Source: Aequorivita sp.
Lineage (GTDB): Bacteria; Bacteroidota; Bacteroidia; Flavobacteriales; Flavobacteriaceae
Direction: 5' to 3'
NCBI GenBank assembly: GCA_030690315.1
Contig: JAUYGY010000028.1
Span: forward strand, 1 to 64,000
Length of the DNA: 64,000 nt
The notes under the pieces are model-generated. The model was not told the origin of the DNA. It did no database searches and was given only the letters and a program-made list of their open reading frames with translations. Position numbers and translations under genes: made by a program. Shown here one piece after another: positions 1-8,258 of the stretch; the first letter of the stretch is position 1; the number at the start of each line of letters is the position of its first letter.

Positions 1-2
1 CC

Positions 3-1523
3 CAAGGTAATCTATTATGGGTAGAACAATGGGGTCATCAACCATATAATACAGCTGTTTACGCAACCCTAACTTTGGATAACGAAGAGAATATTATAAT
101 TACGTCAAATTTTAGAGGTGTTTGGGACCTTGATCCCGGTCCAGATGAGGTTCTGGTCGGTAATCCCAATAATGCACAACTTGGTCAATTTTTTATTTTG
201 AAAGTTGATGAAGATGGAAATTTTATTTGGGGAAAGGAAATCAGTGGAGAGCCTATTTTAAATAACAATGTCCGTGCAATCGATAAATCTGACGGTTTGC
301 AGGTTGATGGTCAAAACAATGTGCATATAGCTGGAAAATTTTCAGGCACAGTAGATTTTGACCCGGATATTACCACTTATGAAGTCACTTCACATCAACT
401 TCCAAATGGATCATATCAAACAAATTCATTCGTGCTTTCATTGGATGCTGAAGGTAATTTTCTTGAAGTTAATACATTAATTTCTGAAGGTAATAATTTT
501 ATAACCAGCATAGTATTGGATAGTCAGGGAAATTTTATATATGTAGGTAAATTTTTTGAAGCTTTGGATGTGGACTTTGGAGCTGGAGAATATATATTAC
601 CTACGCCTAACCTTGAGGAAGAATTTATACTAAAATACGATAGCAATAACAATTTTATTTGGGCAAAAGTTATTGGAAGCGGGCCAGTCTATTGTTTAGA
701 ATATATAAACTATGTACACACCGATTCCAATGACAATATCCTCTTGGGTGGAAGTTTTATAGGTGGAAGTTTTGATGCCGATCCTGGGCCTGATGAATAC
801 ATTTTGAACAATTTAGGCGATCGCGATTGTTTTATTATAAAACTTGATCAAAATGGTGAATTCTTGTGGGCTTATGCATTTGGCAGTGAAAGTCAAGAAA
901 GGATAGTAACAATAGCTATTGATGATAATGATTTTATATATAACCAAGGTTATTTTCTGGATACTATAGATTTTGATCCCACCGGGAATGAGGACCTTAT
1001 TATTCCAACTTCGACCCTTGGTTATAGTGCGTTCATTCAAAAATTATCTCCTGATGGTGAATATTATGGTATAACAACAATTGATTCCTATGGTGACACA
1101 GATGTCCTTACCCAAGATATCAATGTTGACAACAATAATGATTTGATTTTATATGGACTTTTCCGTGGAACTGTCGACTTCGATCCAGGACCCGATGTTC
1201 TTTCAATTACAAGTAACAATGAAAGTGTTGATCTATTTGTATTAAAATTAGGTCAGTTGCCATTAAGTACAGAAGAGAACATTTTTGTTAATCAACCTAT
1301 TCTTTACCCCAACCCTACAAAGGGAAGGATAGACCTGAATTTAAGGGAAAATTATAAAGACATTACCATTCAGATAACAGATATAACCGGAAAAAATATT
1401 CAAACTATTAATCCCGAATCCTCTAAGATCATCCCAATTGAAATTCAGGGTGTCAGCGGCTTATATTTTGTTACCGTTACAGCGGACAATAAAAAAACAG
1501 TTCTAAAACTTATAAAAGAATAA
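3..1523 (+). CDS. T9SS type A sorting domain protein with propeller-like repeats (5' partial)
   Basis: The reading frame is open to the left edge (first complete codon at base 3), so the N-terminus and signal peptide lie outside the window; the internal TTG at 75 is not a convincing start. The visible part carries about six repeats of roughly 70 residues, each with a core like FxGTVDFDPGPDE followed by 'FILKxDxxGNFIW', typical of SBBP/beta-propeller-like surface proteins. The last ~75 residues (from 'NQPILYPNPTKG' to 'KTVLKLIKE') match a Por-secretion/T9SS C-terminal sorting domain. I infer export through the type IX system and anchoring at or release from the cell surface. Substrate or ligand unknown. 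Confidence 0.85.
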   Translation, partial: QGNLLWVEQWGHQPYNTAVYATLTLDNEENIIITSNFRGVWDLDPGPDEVLVGNPNNAQLGQFFILKVDEDGNFIWGKEISGEPILNNNVRAIDKSDGLQVDGQNNVHIAGKFSGTVDFDPDITTYEVTSHQLPNGSYQTNSFVLSLDAEGNFLEVNTLISEGNNFITSIVLDSQGNFIYVGKFFEALDVDFGAGEYILPTPNLEEEFILKYDSNNNFIWAKVIGSGPVYCLEYINYVHTDSNDNILLGGSFIGGSFDADPGPDEYILNNLGDRDCFIIKLDQNGEFLWAYAFGSESQERIVTIAIDDNDFIYNQGYFLDTIDFDPTGNEDLIIPTSTLGYSAFIQKLSPDGEYYGITTIDSYGDTDVLTQDINVDNNNDLILYGLFRGTVDFDPGPDVLSITSNNESVDLFVLKLGQLPLSTEENIFVNQPILYPNPTKGRIDLNLRENYKDITIQITDITGKNIQTINPESSKIIPIEIQGVSGLYFVTVTADNKKTVLKLIKE

Positions 1524-1524
1524 A

Positions 1525-2565
1525 ATGAAAAACATTATACTTACAACGCTTGTACTCATCACAATTTCACTTCAAGCACAAAAACTTCCTGAAGATGCTT
1601 TGGATAAAAATTCGATTTTACTTTTCCATCCCACAGCATCAGTTGAAGACAATCAGGAAACACTAAATATTTTTTCTGAAAACATCATCACGGCTGGATT
1701 CAATTTAGTGGGAAAATATCTTTATACAGATACTGAAATTTCATTGAAAGAGATTGAGTTTGATATTAAGAACAAAGAGGTGAAATACATATTTTTATTA
1801 ACCTATAATTTTTATAAAGGTCCTGACTACGATTTATATTTCTTTGAAAACAATGCTGAAATAAACCCAAATATTTTTGACCCGAAGAAGGTAATAGTAC
1901 AATTAAAACCTGGCTTTGTGACTTCTGGCGACCCAAGAAATACCATCATTAAAAAGTTGGGCAAGGAAGTAGAAGAGTTCAAACAAAAATATCCAAATGC
2001 CGGCAATCAGAAATACGATGATACTCTTGTAAACGAAATAGTATTGACCGAAAATGAAACTAATGATTTAATGGATATGAATTTAAAAAATACCCTGATT
2101 GATGGAACTAATCTTACGGTAGAACATGAAGGGGTGCCAAACGGACTGAAAGAGGGAAAATTAGCTGTTGTTGGTATTGGTGAAAAAGAATATCGGTTGT
2201 ATAAACAAGTAAATTCAATTTTGGAAAGCTCTTTTAAAAAATACGCTTTTCAATATGAATTTTTTCCTAATTATGAAGCATATGAAAGTAAGGGTGGAGA
2301 TAAAGCATATACTCACAGACTTCAATTGATTAAAACAAACACCTCTTTTATGAGCAAATCCCAAAAACAGTTTACCTCAACCGAAACTGCTAAAAGAGAT
2401 ATGGGCGATGATAGTGTAAAACCCAGCAGGTCAACCAGCTCAAAAAATTATGAAAAGGATCTTTTTGCAATTGTAATAAAGGAGAATGCTTCCCAAGAGC
2501 GTTATGTTGCTACTGATACCGGGTTTATAAAATATACCCTTAATAAATTTATATCTGAACTATAA
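1525..2565 (+). CDS. Hypothetical exported protein
   Basis: Not recognised. The 346-residue product begins with a clear signal peptide (MKNIILTTLVLITISLQAQ, cut after AQ), so it is probably periplasmic or outer-membrane associated. No catalytic motif or later membrane segment is visible; the body is mixed alpha/beta with a Ser/Lys-rich stretch near residues 275-310. It begins one base after the stop of the T9SS protein, so the two are very likely cotranscribed, and it may be a partner of that surface protein. A strong hairpin terminator follows. Confidence 0.7.
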   Translation: MKNIILTTLVLITISLQAQKLPEDALDKNSILLFHPTASVEDNQETLNIFSENIITAGFNLVGKYLYTDTEISLKEIEFDIKNKEVKYIFLLTYNFYKGPDYDLYFFENNAEINPNIFDPKKVIVQLKPGFVTSGDPRNTIIKKLGKEVEEFKQKYPNAGNQKYDDTLVNEIVLTENETNDLMDMNLKNTLIDGTNLTVEHEGVPNGLKEGKLAVVGIGEKEYRLYKQVNSILESSFKKYAFQYEFFPNYEAYESKGGDKAYTHRLQLIKTNTSFMSKSQKQFTSTETAKRDMGDDSVKPSRSTSSKNYEKDLFAIVIKENASQERYVATDTGFIKYTLNKFISEL

Positions 2566-2581
2566 ATCCTATCTGGAAAAG

Positions 2582-2616
2582 AAAAAGCCGTTTCAATTGA
2601 AGCGGCTTTTTCTTTT
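2582..2616. terminator. Rho-independent terminator between convergent genes
   Basis: An inverted repeat (AAAAAGCCGTTT ... GAAGCGGCTTTTT) is followed by a T-rich run on the plus strand and has A residues on its left side, so it can end transcription from both the exported-protein gene and the desaturase gene. Confidence 0.8.
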
Positions 2617-3605
2617 TAAATTATCCCATTCGGCTCAACCCATTTAAACCGGTTGGCGTCCTGTGGTATTTTTATCCTTTCCGCAATTCGCAACATTCTT
2701 GAAGGTAATTTCAGAAGATAGTCACGGGCTTTTTCAGCTTCATCGGTAAGATTGTTCATTTTTGAAATTTCCCAATGGGCATTCAATTTTTCTAAAATAT
2801 CAATATAGTCGTAAGTGGTGTAAACCCCCAAACGCTGTGCTGCATTGCTGAAATCATCAAAAGCAGAAGCCATTTTTCCACCGCTTTGGCGAAGGTTTTG
2901 CGCTGGCATTACTATTTTTTTCTGCATCATATCCTGAAAAGCAATCATCATTTCGCTGGCGTCATATTCAAAAATGGTTTTTACAAATTGACGGTAGGCT
3001 AAATGATGGCGCATTTCGTCCCCAGCAATAATATTGCACATTTTTGAAAGCATTTTGTTGCCTTTCTCTTTTGCAATTTTTCCAACGCGTTTGTGGGAAA
3101 CATTGGTTGCCAATTCCTGAAAACTGGTATAAATAAAATTTCGGTATGGATCGCGACCAGTGCCAACCTCAAATCCATCGTTAATTAGGTGCTGTGTAGT
3201 AATTTCAACTTCCCGCATATTTACCCTTCCGGATAAATAGAGGTATTTATTCAATGTATCGCCGTGGCGGTTTTCCTCGCCCGTCCAGTGGCGGATCCAT
3301 TTGCTCCATCCATTTCGGCCGTGTTGGTCCACGCCTTCCATATCCATCAACCAGCTTTCATAGGTTGGTAATGCTTCTTCCGTAACCATATCGCCCACCA
3401 AAACTATCCAAAAATCATAGCCCAATTCTTTGGCTTCTTCTCGCAGTTGGGTTACTTCGTCCAAATAATTTTCACTTTGGAAATTAGGCAACATATCTGT
3501 AGGTTGCCAAATTTCCTCAACAGGAATAAGATATTTGTCAATATAACCGTCAATTTCCTTTTCAACAGTTTGCATTACTTCCAACCGAATATTTTTAAGC
3601 GCCAT
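2616..3605 (-). CDS. Acyl-ACP desaturase (stearoyl-ACP delta-9 desaturase family)
   Basis: This is a soluble diiron desaturase that introduces a double bond into acyl chains on acyl carrier protein, giving unsaturated fatty acids for the membrane. The 329-residue length is normal for the bacterial family. Iron-binding motifs are visible: E77 in TEEALP, EENRHGD at 110-116, and DEMRHH at 196-201. The ATG at 3605 is preceded by a TATATTTG -7 element at 3627-3634, so it is probably monocistronic. A delta-9 position is inferred from the family only. Confidence 0.88.
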   Translation of the reverse strand: MALKNIRLEVMQTVEKEIDGYIDKYLIPVEEIWQPTDMLPNFQSENYLDEVTQLREEAKELGYDFWIVLVGDMVTEEALPTYESWLMDMEGVDQHGRNGWSKWIRHWTGEENRHGDTLNKYLYLSGRVNMREVEITTQHLINDGFEVGTGRDPYRNFIYTSFQELATNVSHKRVGKIAKEKGNKMLSKMCNIIAGDEMRHHLAYRQFVKTIFEYDASEMMIAFQDMMQKKIVMPAQNLRQSGGKMASAFDDFSNAAQRLGVYTTYDYIDILEKLNAHWEISKMNNLTDEAEKARDYLLKLPSRMLRIAERIKIPQDANRFKWVEPNGII

Positions 3606-3626
3606 GATATCTTTTTAGTCAAACTA

Positions 3627-3634
3627 CAAATATA
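3627..3634 (-). promoter_or_regulatory. Bacteroidetes -7 element for the desaturase gene
   Basis: TATATTTG on the minus strand fits TAnnTTTG and lies 21 bases upstream of the ATG. No good -33 TTG was found at the usual distance. Confidence 0.5.
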
Positions 3635-3708
3635 ACATGTGCTACGGGTTATTTGTAATAAAGAAGTCTTAATTCCTTTTCAATTGTTATAGAATATATC
3701 AAAGTTTG

Positions 3709-3955
3709 CCACGAATACACGAATAATTATAAAATATTCGTGTATTCGTGGTGGGCCTTTTACTTTGGAAGATGAAGGCAATATCTAAATGATCCTTCTC
3801 CTTAAAGGGAAATATCCGTATATATTTTTTTACCACGAATTCACGAATTATTGTGTTATTGGTTTGCGATATTTATGCGGAATACTTTAAAAGTGGAATA
3901 ATTATAAAATATTCGTGTATTCGTGGTGGGTCTTTTACTTTGGAAGATAAAGGCC
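3709..3955. repeat. Duplicated palindromic intergenic repeat
   Basis: The first unit has perfect 17-bp arms, CCACGAATACACGAATA at 3709-3725 and its reverse complement at 3735-3751. The second unit keeps the right arm (3910-3926) and a left-arm variant (CCACGAATTCACGAAT from 3832), separated by about 60 bp. The sequence after each right arm (GTGGGYCTTTTACTTTGGAAG) is also repeated, at 3750-3770 and 3925-3945. The 404-bp gap 3606-4009 holds this repeat and no credible gene. No transposase is nearby. Confidence 0.85.
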
Positions 3956-4009
3956 ATATTTAACCACCTTAAATGGAAATATCTTGAAATCCAATTATTT
4001 CTTAACAAC

Positions 4010-4735
4010 TCAATTCCTCCCGTTTTCCTCCGGATAGAGCAAGTGAACTGCTTCACTTTGCCAAATTTCCTTAGTATCTACATCCATCATTGAAATTTTT
4101 CCTTTGAAAGCCGCTCCGGTATCAACATTCCAAACGTTGGCGAAATTTGCAGGTTTATCAAATCCCACGCGGGTTACGGGAGTATGGCCGATATAGATTT
4201 CCTTGAAAAGTTTCAGTCGTTTTGGATATTTATCGCTTTCTTCAGAAATTGAAGTATCCATCGCGCAAGCCATTTCCCACAATGTTCTGTCCCAATAAAC
4301 CAAATTTGGATAATATTCAAATTCCGGTCCGTGCTGATTGGTGAACCCAGCGTGCAGAAAAAGCCTATTTTCAAAATCGATATGATAGTTAATCAGATTT
4401 TCAAAAAACTGAAGGTGTTTTTTCTTTTCTTCTTCGGAAAGCTTTGCATAACTTTTTATACTACTTTCACCGCCCTGGCTGAGCCAAGCGGGATTTTTTT
4501 CTTCAAATTTCAAATATTTATAGAGCAATTCATCGTGGTTTCCACGGAGGAAAATGCAATCGTTTTCTTTCGAAAAATCGATTAAATAGGAAACCACTTC
4601 CGCAGATTCGCTCCAACCATCCACATAATCGCCCACAAAAATGTATTGAGTGTTTTTTGGAAGATTAGCTTTTTCGAGCAACTGTTTCAACGCCTTAAAA
4701 CCTCCGTGAATATCACCGATTACAACTTTTCTCAT
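4010..4735 (-). CDS. Metallophosphoesterase, ApaH/PrpA-like phosphatase
   Basis: A calcineurin-like phosphoesterase of 241 residues. The metal-binding signature is complete: GDIH at 7-10, GDYVDG at 35-40, GNHDE at 65-69, then 'HAGF' and 'YIGHTP' further on. The family includes diadenosine tetraphosphatases and Ser/Thr protein phosphatases, and the exact substrate cannot be read from sequence. Its ATG lies 3 bp after the stop of the AlbA_2 protein gene, so the two form a translationally close operon. Confidence 0.85.
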   Translation of the reverse strand: MRKVVIGDIHGGFKALKQLLEKANLPKNTQYIFVGDYVDGWSESAEVVSYLIDFSKENDCIFLRGNHDELLYKYLKFEEKNPAWLSQGGESSIKSYAKLSEEEKKKHLQFFENLINYHIDFENRLFLHAGFTNQHGPEFEYYPNLVYWDRTLWEMACAMDTSISEESDKYPKRLKLFKEIYIGHTPVTRVGFDKPANFANVWNVDTGAAFKGKISMMDVDTKEIWQSEAVHLLYPEENGRN

Positions 4736-4738
4736 ATT

Positions 4739-5875
4739 TTAATTATAACTAACTTTTCTTAAAATACGCAGCGATTCCTTTGAAAGCTGATAGGCTAACG
4801 CATCGTGATCTCTCAAAAGATCTTTAGCTTCCTGCAATTTTTCCTTCGCATCCTCAAAATTGTTCAAATAGCAAATTAGATATGTAGATGGAAGGTTTCG
4901 CAAATCTTTTTCTTCGGAAGCATTCAGCGGAATATTCTTTTTCAACTTTTCCAAAACTGCATTGTTCGCATTATAAATGTGAAAAAGCGTTTTTTTGTTG
5001 AACTTTGGCGCCTCAAAAATAAGCCTTGAATCCATATTATAGGAACCGTTTTCTTTGAAATGAATGGTAACTTCTTCCAGCGGATAATATTTAAATTGTT
5101 CATTTAAACCCAAATGCACATATTCCACCGTTTTAAAATAATCAGCTGTCAACTCTATGCTTACTTCATCCAAAGCCGAATAAAAAAGGCGTACTTGCTC
5201 GTTTATTAATTCAATATCTACCCTGGAATAATATAGATTTCCCTTAACTTTTTTCGGGTTTCCGGCCCAACACACCACAAACTGCTCCTTAAAAACTTTG
5301 TAATGGCTTTCCAAATCCTTGTGGCGGTTGTTTGTAAAATCCATAACGCCATCCAGCGTTAATTCAATATTATTTTTTGCGGCATTTTCAATGGATTTCA
5401 CGATTTCGGAATTCACGTCCTTTATTTCTATATCGAAATCCTTTGGCATCGAAATACTACCATCCCGAAGAAAAATGGAGCCGCCCCAATACTTCCAAAT
5501 ATTTTTGCGCAATGACGTAATCAACCCATTGGGACGAATTGTTACCAAACCCACCACTTTGTCTGAAGGCAAATTTGGGAATGCAACGTTTTCATATATA
5601 ATGAGCGGCGCATTTGTGAGATAGGCATTTATAAGGTTTTGGATTTTGCTGTCGTCAAAAAAATCAACACCCGTTATTTCATTTGTTTCGTCTTCAACCC
5701 CAATAACAATGAATGAATTATTCGCGGGATTACTATTGCTGAGTGCACATATGTGTTTCAAGAATTTCGCTTTTCCTTCTTTGGTACCTAGGTCAATTTT
5801 TCGCTTTTTATCATAGAAACTGCTCTCGTCGTTATGGGCGAGGAGGTTCTTTATTAAAAGGCGTTTGTTGATCAT
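4739..5875 (-). CDS. AlbA_2 (Schlafen-like) domain ATP-binding protein
   Basis: The N-terminal ~130 residues resemble the AlbA_2 domain of the Schlafen AlbA_2/'divergent AAA' group: 'NDESSFYDKKRKIDL', then 'ICALSNSNPANNSFIVIGVED' and 'ITGVDFFDD'. The remaining ~240 residues have no motif I recognise. Family members bind nucleic acid or nucleotides, and some act in regulation or defence, but no specific role is established here. It is the first gene of a two-gene operon with the downstream phosphatase. Confidence 0.7.
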   Translation of the reverse strand: MINKRLLIKNLLAHNDESSFYDKKRKIDLGTKEGKAKFLKHICALSNSNPANNSFIVIGVEDETNEITGVDFFDDSKIQNLINAYLTNAPLIIYENVAFPNLPSDKVVGLVTIRPNGLITSLRKNIWKYWGGSIFLRDGSISMPKDFDIEIKDVNSEIVKSIENAAKNNIELTLDGVMDFTNNRHKDLESHYKVFKEQFVVCWAGNPKKVKGNLYYSRVDIELINEQVRLFYSALDEVSIELTADYFKTVEYVHLGLNEQFKYYPLEEVTIHFKENGSYNMDSRLIFEAPKFNKKTLFHIYNANNAVLEKLKKNIPLNASEEKDLRNLPSTYLICYLNNFEDAKEKLQEAKDLLRDHDALAYQLSKESLRILRKVSYN

Positions 5876-5878
5876 TTT

Positions 5879-5931
5879 AAATTATTACTTATTTATTATT
5901 ATTTATTTTTATTATTATTATTTATTAATGA
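5879..5931. repeat. ATT/TTA-rich microsatellite
   Basis: Runs of TTATT/ATTATT fill the gap between the AlbA_2 gene and the four-helix-bundle gene. A related AT-rich stretch (about 6322-6440) lies on the other side of the four-helix-bundle gene. Confidence 0.7.
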
Positions 5932-6321
5932 TTAATCAAATTTTGAACCCTTGCGATCTGAATTTTTTAGATAGTTGATGAATTTGGAAATCTGATCTAT
6001 TTCGCTTTGGGTTTTTTTCAATAGTGAATCATACTCTTCCTGCGTAATGTGTTTTCTATCTAAGGTTCTTTGAAGTTGAGATTCAGTTTCGCAACAAGAG
6101 CCTCTTGAGTAGCTAAGAAAATTGATGAACTCTTTATTTCCTCCCCTACCAAACCCTTCAGCGATATTATCCATGATGGAACCCGAAGCGCCATTTATTT
6201 GATCTCTTAATCTAAAATCGTTCCCTAGTGAAGTAGTGGTAATTAAATGCCAAACATCATTACAAATTTCACGAGCCAATTTGTAAATGTCTAATTCTTG
6301 ATACGAGCCATAGTGTGCCAT
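5932..6321 (-). CDS. Four helix bundle protein (S23/23S rRNA IVP family)
   Basis: A 129-residue all-helical protein of the S23 family, recognised from 'LDIYKLAREICNDVWHLI', 'LRDQINGASGSIMDNIAEGFGRG' and 'EFINFLSYSRGSCCETESQL'. The family was named from proteins encoded in 23S rRNA intervening sequences, but free-standing copies are common in Bacteroidota and their function is unknown. The gene sits alone between two AT-rich repeat tracts, which may point to separate acquisition. Confidence 0.85.
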   Translation of the reverse strand: MAHYGSYQELDIYKLAREICNDVWHLITTTSLGNDFRLRDQINGASGSIMDNIAEGFGRGGNKEFINFLSYSRGSCCETESQLQRTLDRKHITQEEYDSLLKKTQSEIDQISKFINYLKNSDRKGSKFD

Positions 6322-6429
6322 AGTTTATTGATTATTTTTATTTCTTATTATTAGTATCTATAATGATTCTATCCCAAAGGATTTCAATACATTCCTAAAT
6401 AAAAAATAATAATAGAAAATAAATAATAA

Positions 6430-7185
6430 TTATTTTTTATTTACAATCGTACTACTGGCCTGATCCAAACACATAACCGTTAAATCTGCAATATTAACGT
6501 GCGGCGGACGGGTTACGGCAAACCAGATAATATCTGCAATATCTTCCGGTTTTAGTGGCGTAAAACCTTGATATACTTTTTCGGCCCTTTCGGAATCGCC
6601 TTTAAAACGCACTTCGCTGAATTCAGTTTCTACCATTCCGGGGTTTATTGCGCCAACTTTTATTCCCTTGCCGTTCAAATCAATCCGCATGCCTTGGTTT
6701 ATGGCATCTACGGCGTGTTTGCTGGCGCAGTACACATTTCCTTTTGGGTAAACTTCTTTTCCGGCTGTGCTGCCAATGTTTATGATTTGACCGCTTTTAC
6801 GTTCAATCATTTTTGGGATAATTGCTTTGGAAACATACAGCAACCCTTTCACATTTATGTCCAGCATTGCGTCCCAATCGTCGGTATTTCCTTCGTCAAT
6901 TGTGTCCATTCCGTGTGCGTTACCGGCGTTGTTTATTAAAATATCTATTTCTGAGAAAATCTTTGGAAGTGACTTAACCGCCAAAAAAACTTCATCTTTG
7001 TCGCGAATGTCAAAGTTTAAAGTGTGCACTTCAGTCAATGCAGAAAGCTCTTCCGAAAGGGTTTTCAACCTATCTTCCCTTCTTCCGCAAAGAATTAATT
7101 TTACCCCATTTTTGGCGAAAAGTTTCGCCGTTGCCATTCCAATTCCGGAGGTTGCCCCCGTAATAAAAGCTGTATTTTTCTGCAT
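6430..7185 (-). CDS. SDR family NAD(P)-dependent oxidoreductase (YdfG-like)
   Basis: A classical short-chain dehydrogenase of 251 residues. Visible are the cofactor motif TGATSGIG at 9-16, NNAG near 85, the catalytic Ser in 'INIGSTAG' and YCASKHA near 150. The C-terminal half, with 'GMVETEFSEVRFKGD' and 'DIADIIWFAVTRPPHVNI', resembles the YdfG group (3-hydroxy acid dehydrogenase/malonic semialdehyde reductase). The true substrate is not determined. It is divergent from the DUF4382 lipoprotein gene. Confidence 0.85.
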   Translation of the reverse strand: MQKNTAFITGATSGIGMATAKLFAKNGVKLILCGRREDRLKTLSEELSALTEVHTLNFDIRDKDEVFLAVKSLPKIFSEIDILINNAGNAHGMDTIDEGNTDDWDAMLDINVKGLLYVSKAIIPKMIERKSGQIINIGSTAGKEVYPKGNVYCASKHAVDAINQGMRIDLNGKGIKVGAINPGMVETEFSEVRFKGDSERAEKVYQGFTPLKPEDIADIIWFAVTRPPHVNIADLTVMCLDQASSTIVNKK

Positions 7186-7294
7186 TCTTTTGATTTTTTT
7201 ATTTACCCTTTTGAAAATTTCAAAAAAAGTTAAGTACTGTTAATTTAAAGGTTAATAATTCCCAATATATATTATAACGCCATAATTGGGATAT

Positions 7295-7302
7295 TATATT
7301 TG
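7295..7302 (+). promoter_or_regulatory. -7 promoter element for the DUF4382 lipoprotein gene
   Basis: TATATTTG matches TAnnTTTG and lies 25 bases before the chosen ATG at 7328. It supports that start over the in-frame TTG at 7286, which lies upstream of the element. Confidence 0.55.
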
Positions 7303-7327
7303 TAAAACTAATTCTAAAACAACAAAT

Positions 7328-8107
7328 ATGAAATCCCTATTTAAATTAAGTTTAATTGCATTATTATTTATAGGATTTGCATCCTGTAGTGATGATGATT
7401 CCAAAAATAACGAAGGAAATGCAAAATTAGCAGTAAGATTAACAGATGCTCCTGGAGATTATGAAGCTGTTTTTGTTGATGTTGAAGAAGTGGTTATAAA
7501 ATATAATAATGGTGAAGATGTTCTTCTAGGTATCAATGCAGGTGTTTACAATCTTTTAGAGCTAACAGCAGGAGTGAACGTGCTATTGTTTAATGATGAG
7601 GTTCCCGCGGGAAACATCAGCCAAATACGTTTAGTTTTGGGCGAGAATAATACTATCGTGGTAGATGGACAGACCTTGCCTCTTGCTACTCCAAGCGCAC
7701 AACAATCAGGATTAAAAATTCAAATAAATGAAAATCTTGAACCTGGAATTTTATATGAATTTATGCTCGATTTTGACGTAGATAAATCAATCGTAGCGCA
7801 AGGTAACGGAGGATACAGCCTAAAGCCTGTAATTAGAGCAACAACCGTTGCTGAAAGTGGCGCTATATCTGGGACAGTAATTCCTATTGGCGCTTTAACC
7901 TTGGTTACCGCGGTAAATGGATTAACTGAAATTTCTACCTATACCAATCTTCAAGGCGAATTTTTGCTTAGTGGAGTGCCAGACGGAGTTTATACCGTAA
8001 CGTTCCAAGCAGATTTAGGTTTGGGACTACCTCCAGTAGTAGTTAACAATGTAACTGTTGTTCAAGGTGAAATAACCGCAATGGGAGAAATTGATCTGGA
8101 ACCCTAA
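7328..8107 (+). CDS. DUF4382 domain lipoprotein
   Basis: The chosen start gives 259 residues beginning with a lipoprotein signal (MKSLFKLSLIALLFIGFASC), with the lipobox Cys in 'GFASCSDDD'. Residues ~30-165 resemble DUF4382 ('AKLAVRLTDAPGDYEAVFVDVEEV', split here as AKLAVRLTDAPGDYEA then VFVDVEEV). The last ~75 residues look like a carboxypeptidase-regulatory-like beta sandwich ('GAISGTVIPIG ... TNLQGEFLLSGVPDGVYTVTF'). It is probably anchored to the outer membrane or the cell surface. Function unknown. A perfect 14-bp hairpin terminator follows, so it is likely monocistronic. Confidence 0.8.
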   Translation: MKSLFKLSLIALLFIGFASCSDDDSKNNEGNAKLAVRLTDAPGDYEAVFVDVEEVVIKYNNGEDVLLGINAGVYNLLELTAGVNVLLFNDEVPAGNISQIRLVLGENNTIVVDGQTLPLATPSAQQSGLKIQINENLEPGILYEFMLDFDVDKSIVAQGNGGYSLKPVIRATTVAESGAISGTVIPIGALTLVTAVNGLTEISTYTNLQGEFLLSGVPDGVYTVTFQADLGLGLPPVVVNNVTVVQGEITAMGEIDLEP

Positions 8108-8130
8108 AATTACAGCAAAATATATTATTG

Positions 8131-8170
8131 AAAAGAGAGGAAAATTTAGATTTTCCTCTCTTTTTATTTT
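8131..8170 (+). terminator. Rho-independent terminator after the DUF4382 gene
   Basis: A perfect 14-bp stem (AAAAGAGAGGAAAA/TTTTCCTCTCTTTT) with a 6-nt loop runs into a T-rich tail. Confidence 0.85.
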
Positions 8171-8258
8171 AACCAATTGTTAACAGGCTTTTAATCAATA
8201 AATTTTCAATTTGCAGCGTCTTTTAAAAAAAGCATTTTACATTGAATATAAATACAGT

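Noticed and set aside
3856..4056. A 66-codon minus-strand frame downstream of the phosphatase gene
   Set aside because: It overlaps the end of the phosphatase gene and the palindromic repeat, has no ribosome-binding site and no protein-like composition.
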